Positions 6,513 through 7,712 of a DNA stretch of 7,712 nucleotides are shown here, piece by piece. The notes under the pieces were generated by a model that saw nothing but the letters and a program-made list of their open reading frames with translations, was not told the DNA's origin and made no database searches. The stretch's first letter is position 1. Every line of letters starts with the position of its first letter. Both the position numbers and the translations under genes were made by a program. Location of the stretch: positions 1-7,712 of the forward strand of contig DATDLN010000116.1 in the NCBI GenBank assembly GCA_036519295.1, read 5' to 3'. The DNA is from JACVRW01 sp036519295. Its GTDB lineage: Bacteria; Actinomycetota; Thermoleophilia; Solirubrobacterales; Thermoleophilaceae.

Positions 6513-6527
6513 ACTCGTCGGACGAGT
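6513..6527. repeat. 15-base palindrome ACTCGTCGGACGAGT
   Basis: ACTCGTC (6513-6519) and GACGAGT (6521-6527) are exact 7-base inverted arms around a single G. It lies 14 bases upstream of the TTG start of the isomerase-like gene, inside the 51-base gap after the LysM gene. The one-base centre cannot form a tight hairpin, so a protein-binding dyad is more likely than a terminator. No regulator gene is visible nearby. Confidence 0.45.
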
Positions 6528-6549
6528 GAGCGCCCCCGGCGGCCGTCGC

Positions 6550-7614
6550 TCAGCGCAGGGTGAGCTCCGTGCCGACCTTTATGAGGTCGGGATCGCCCGT
6601 GCCGATCCGATCCTTGTTGAGCTCCCAGAGTCGGTTGACCTCCCGAGCGATCTGCGCCGGGGACGCGTCGGATCCGAGGAGCTTCTTCGCGATCGACCAC
6701 AGCGACTCGCCGGGCTGGACCACGTGGGAGCGCGCGTGCTTTGGGAGCGGCGCTGGGGTGTCCTGCGCGGGAGCGCCGGCTTGGGCGAGGAGGACCGGCT
6801 CGCCGGGCGGAGGGGTCGGCGGGGCGGGCGCCGGCATCGGCGAAGCAGGCGGCGGAGTCTGGGTAGGGATCTCGGTCGCCGCGGTCTGAGAGGGGCCGTC
6901 TGGAGAGGCGGTCTCGGAGCCAGTCCCGGACGTCCGGTCCGGCTCTGGCGTTCCGCGGAGCTCCCGAGTCCGCCCGGACTCCGATTCGTCCGACTCGGAC
7001 AGGGGGGTCGCATCAGGGTGACTGGGTGCTGCGCGGGTCTCCGGGCCCAGGGTGGCGGGCGTCTCGGGGCTTGCGGGCGGGGCCTCGAGCGGCACTGGCT
7101 CCGAGCCGGGCGGCGCGGGCGGAACAGGCGCTTCGCCGACGGGTGGCACCGCAGCGTCGCCCTCGCCGGTGGGCGTCTCTGTCTCCGGCTCCGTGGCCAA
7201 GAGGCGGGCGTCGGGATCGTCGACCGGTTCGCTGTCTACTGGAGCACCCTCGCCTGTGTCGTCACTGCCTCCGCCGGTGACGGGGGCGTTCGGGGAAGGA
7301 GCCACCTCGAATGGCAGCGGGGTCTCGCCGCCGGGGTCGAAGTCAGGCGCATCGACGTCGCCGCTGCCAGGCTGCTCGGGCGCGGCCACGCCCTCCTGTT
7401 GCCGGTCGGGGTCTTTCGCGATCGCCGCTGCGGGAGCGGCAGCGGAGAACGCCAGCACGCCGCTTGCGAGCGCGGCCTGCACGCGCCGGGAGATCACGGG
7501 CTCGGATGAGAGCGAGCCAGAGAGCCGTTCGTGCCGGCACACCGGACAGCTCGGGTGGAACCCAAGCCGGCCGTGGTCACCGGTCTCGAGCAGATGGGCG
7601 GTTAGTGATCCCAA
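6550..7614 (-). CDS. LysM-domain protein with N-terminal CPVC motif
   Basis: This 354-residue protein is built in four parts. Residues 1-44 are polar, with D-H-G-R-L-G-F-H-P-S-C-P-V-C-R-H (13-28), a possible metal-binding or redox knuckle (H20, C23, C26, with H14 and H28 close by). Residues 45-66 are hydrophobic (VQAALASGVLAFSAAAPAAA) and end in an Ala-rich stretch that could be a cleavage site or a membrane anchor. Residues 67-295 are a disordered spacer rich in Pro, Glu, Ser, Thr and Gly. Residues 297-354 are a LysM domain (HVVQPGESLWSIAKKLLG, then LWELNKDRIG and KVGTELTLR), which binds N-acetylglucosamine-containing polymers such as peptidoglycan. The likely site is the cell envelope, with the spacer reaching into the wall. 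No catalytic domain is present. TTG 7614 is the start: GGAGG sits seven bases upstream and an in-frame stop lies 15 bases upstream. The N-terminal part does not match a function I can name. Confidence 0.82.
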   Translation of the reverse strand: MGSLTAHLLETGDHGRLGFHPSCPVCRHERLSGSLSSEPVISRRVQAALASGVLAFSAAAPAAAIAKDPDRQQEGVAAPEQPGSGDVDAPDFDPGGETPLPFEVAPSPNAPVTGGGSDDTGEGAPVDSEPVDDPDARLLATEPETETPTGEGDAAVPPVGEAPVPPAPPGSEPVPLEAPPASPETPATLGPETRAAPSHPDATPLSESDESESGRTRELRGTPEPDRTSGTGSETASPDGPSQTAATEIPTQTPPPASPMPAPAPPTPPPGEPVLLAQAGAPAQDTPAPLPKHARSHVVQPGESLWSIAKKLLGSDASPAQIAREVNRLWELNKDRIGTGDPDLIKVGTELTLR

Positions 7615-7621
7615 GATCTCT

Positions 7622-7626
7622 CCTCC
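7622..7626 (-). promoter_or_regulatory. Shine-Dalgarno of the LysM gene, decides the TTG start
   Basis: GGAGG on the minus strand stands seven bases before TTG 7614, within GGGAGGAGAG. With an in-frame TGA just upstream, this fixes the unusual TTG as the start. Confidence 0.8.
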
Positions 7627-7659
7627 CTGTCATTCCGCATGTCCAAACTTCTCCTCGTG

Positions 7660-7712
7660 TTAGTTCCTTGGGTCGGCGACGCAGCGGAACGCCTTGGCGC
7701 CGGCGGCGGTGT
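7660..7712 (-). CDS. C-terminal end of an unidentified protein (partial)
   Basis: Read on the minus strand, the last bases give an open frame ending TAAGAKAFRCVADPRN and a TAA stop (7660-7662), with G or C at most third codon positions, as in the neighbouring genes. The rest lies outside the window. A Phe-Arg-Cys-Val ending recalls the C-terminus of formylglycine-generating-enzyme/SUMF1-like domains (often G-F-R-C), but 17 residues are too few to claim this. The stop is 45 bases before the LysM start on the same strand, so the two could be co-transcribed. Confidence 0.5.
   Translation of the reverse strand, partial: TAAGAKAFRCVADPRN

Noticed and set aside
6055..7509. Plus-strand open frame of 484 codons opposite the isomerase-like and LysM genes
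   Set aside because: Gly/Arg-rich translation with no family resemblance; the minus-strand proteins here have clear domains and ribosome sites.
1..7712. A novel multi-gene system (defence, biosynthetic, mobile)
   Set aside because: The genes are central metabolism, a LOG-family hydrolase, a DsbA-fold isomerase and a wall-binding protein. No transposase, integrase, toxin-antitoxin pair, CRISPR or unknown conserved cassette is visible.

Overview
The window is GC-rich throughout, packs its genes tightly with several GTG and TTG starts, and carries a Gram-positive/plastid-style split-E1 pyruvate dehydrogenase operon. This suggests a high-GC actinobacterium. A Thermoleophilia/Solirubrobacterales-like lineage is my best guess, but that is inference from gene style and not proof. 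I see no CRISPR array, tRNA, rRNA, insertion sequence or phage gene, and no convincing new defence or biosynthetic system. Most of the window is ordinary housekeeping sequence.

Left edge (1-985): a minus-strand fragment of an MFS transporter (1-138) is joined head-on to a plus-strand phospholipase D-like gene that has lost its N-terminus. Both proteins break at the same few bases (about 136-139), so this is either a genuine rearrangement or a chimeric assembly. Next comes a minus-strand LOG/TIGR00730-type Rossmann protein (982-1701). Its stop codon overlaps the stop of the PLD gene.

Gap (1702-2021): about 320 bases with no credible gene. It holds a perfect 11-bp GC hairpin, a perfect 9-bp inverted repeat and a weak terminator candidate.

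Centre (2022-5897, minus strand): pdhA (E1 alpha), pdhB (E1 beta) and pdhC (E2), in transcription order from right to left. They are coupled by a 1-base TAGTG overlap and a 10-base gap, and strong Shine-Dalgarno sequences lie inside the junctions. Together they encode the decarboxylase and lipoyl acetyltransferase parts of the pyruvate dehydrogenase complex, which makes acetyl-CoA. E3 (dihydrolipoamide dehydrogenase) is not in the window. E2 has a very acidic, internally repeated linker and a Tyr in place of the usual catalytic-motif Asp. E1 alpha has a charged C-terminal tail.

Right part (5914-7712, minus strand): a DsbA-fold 2-hydroxychromene-2-carboxylate isomerase-like protein, then a LysM protein with an N-terminal Cys-Pro-Val-Cys motif, a hydrophobic segment and a long Pro-rich spacer. 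At the edge is the last part of one more minus-strand gene. All genes from 7712 down to 982 read the same way, and those from 7614 down to 2022 are close enough to be partly co-transcribed.
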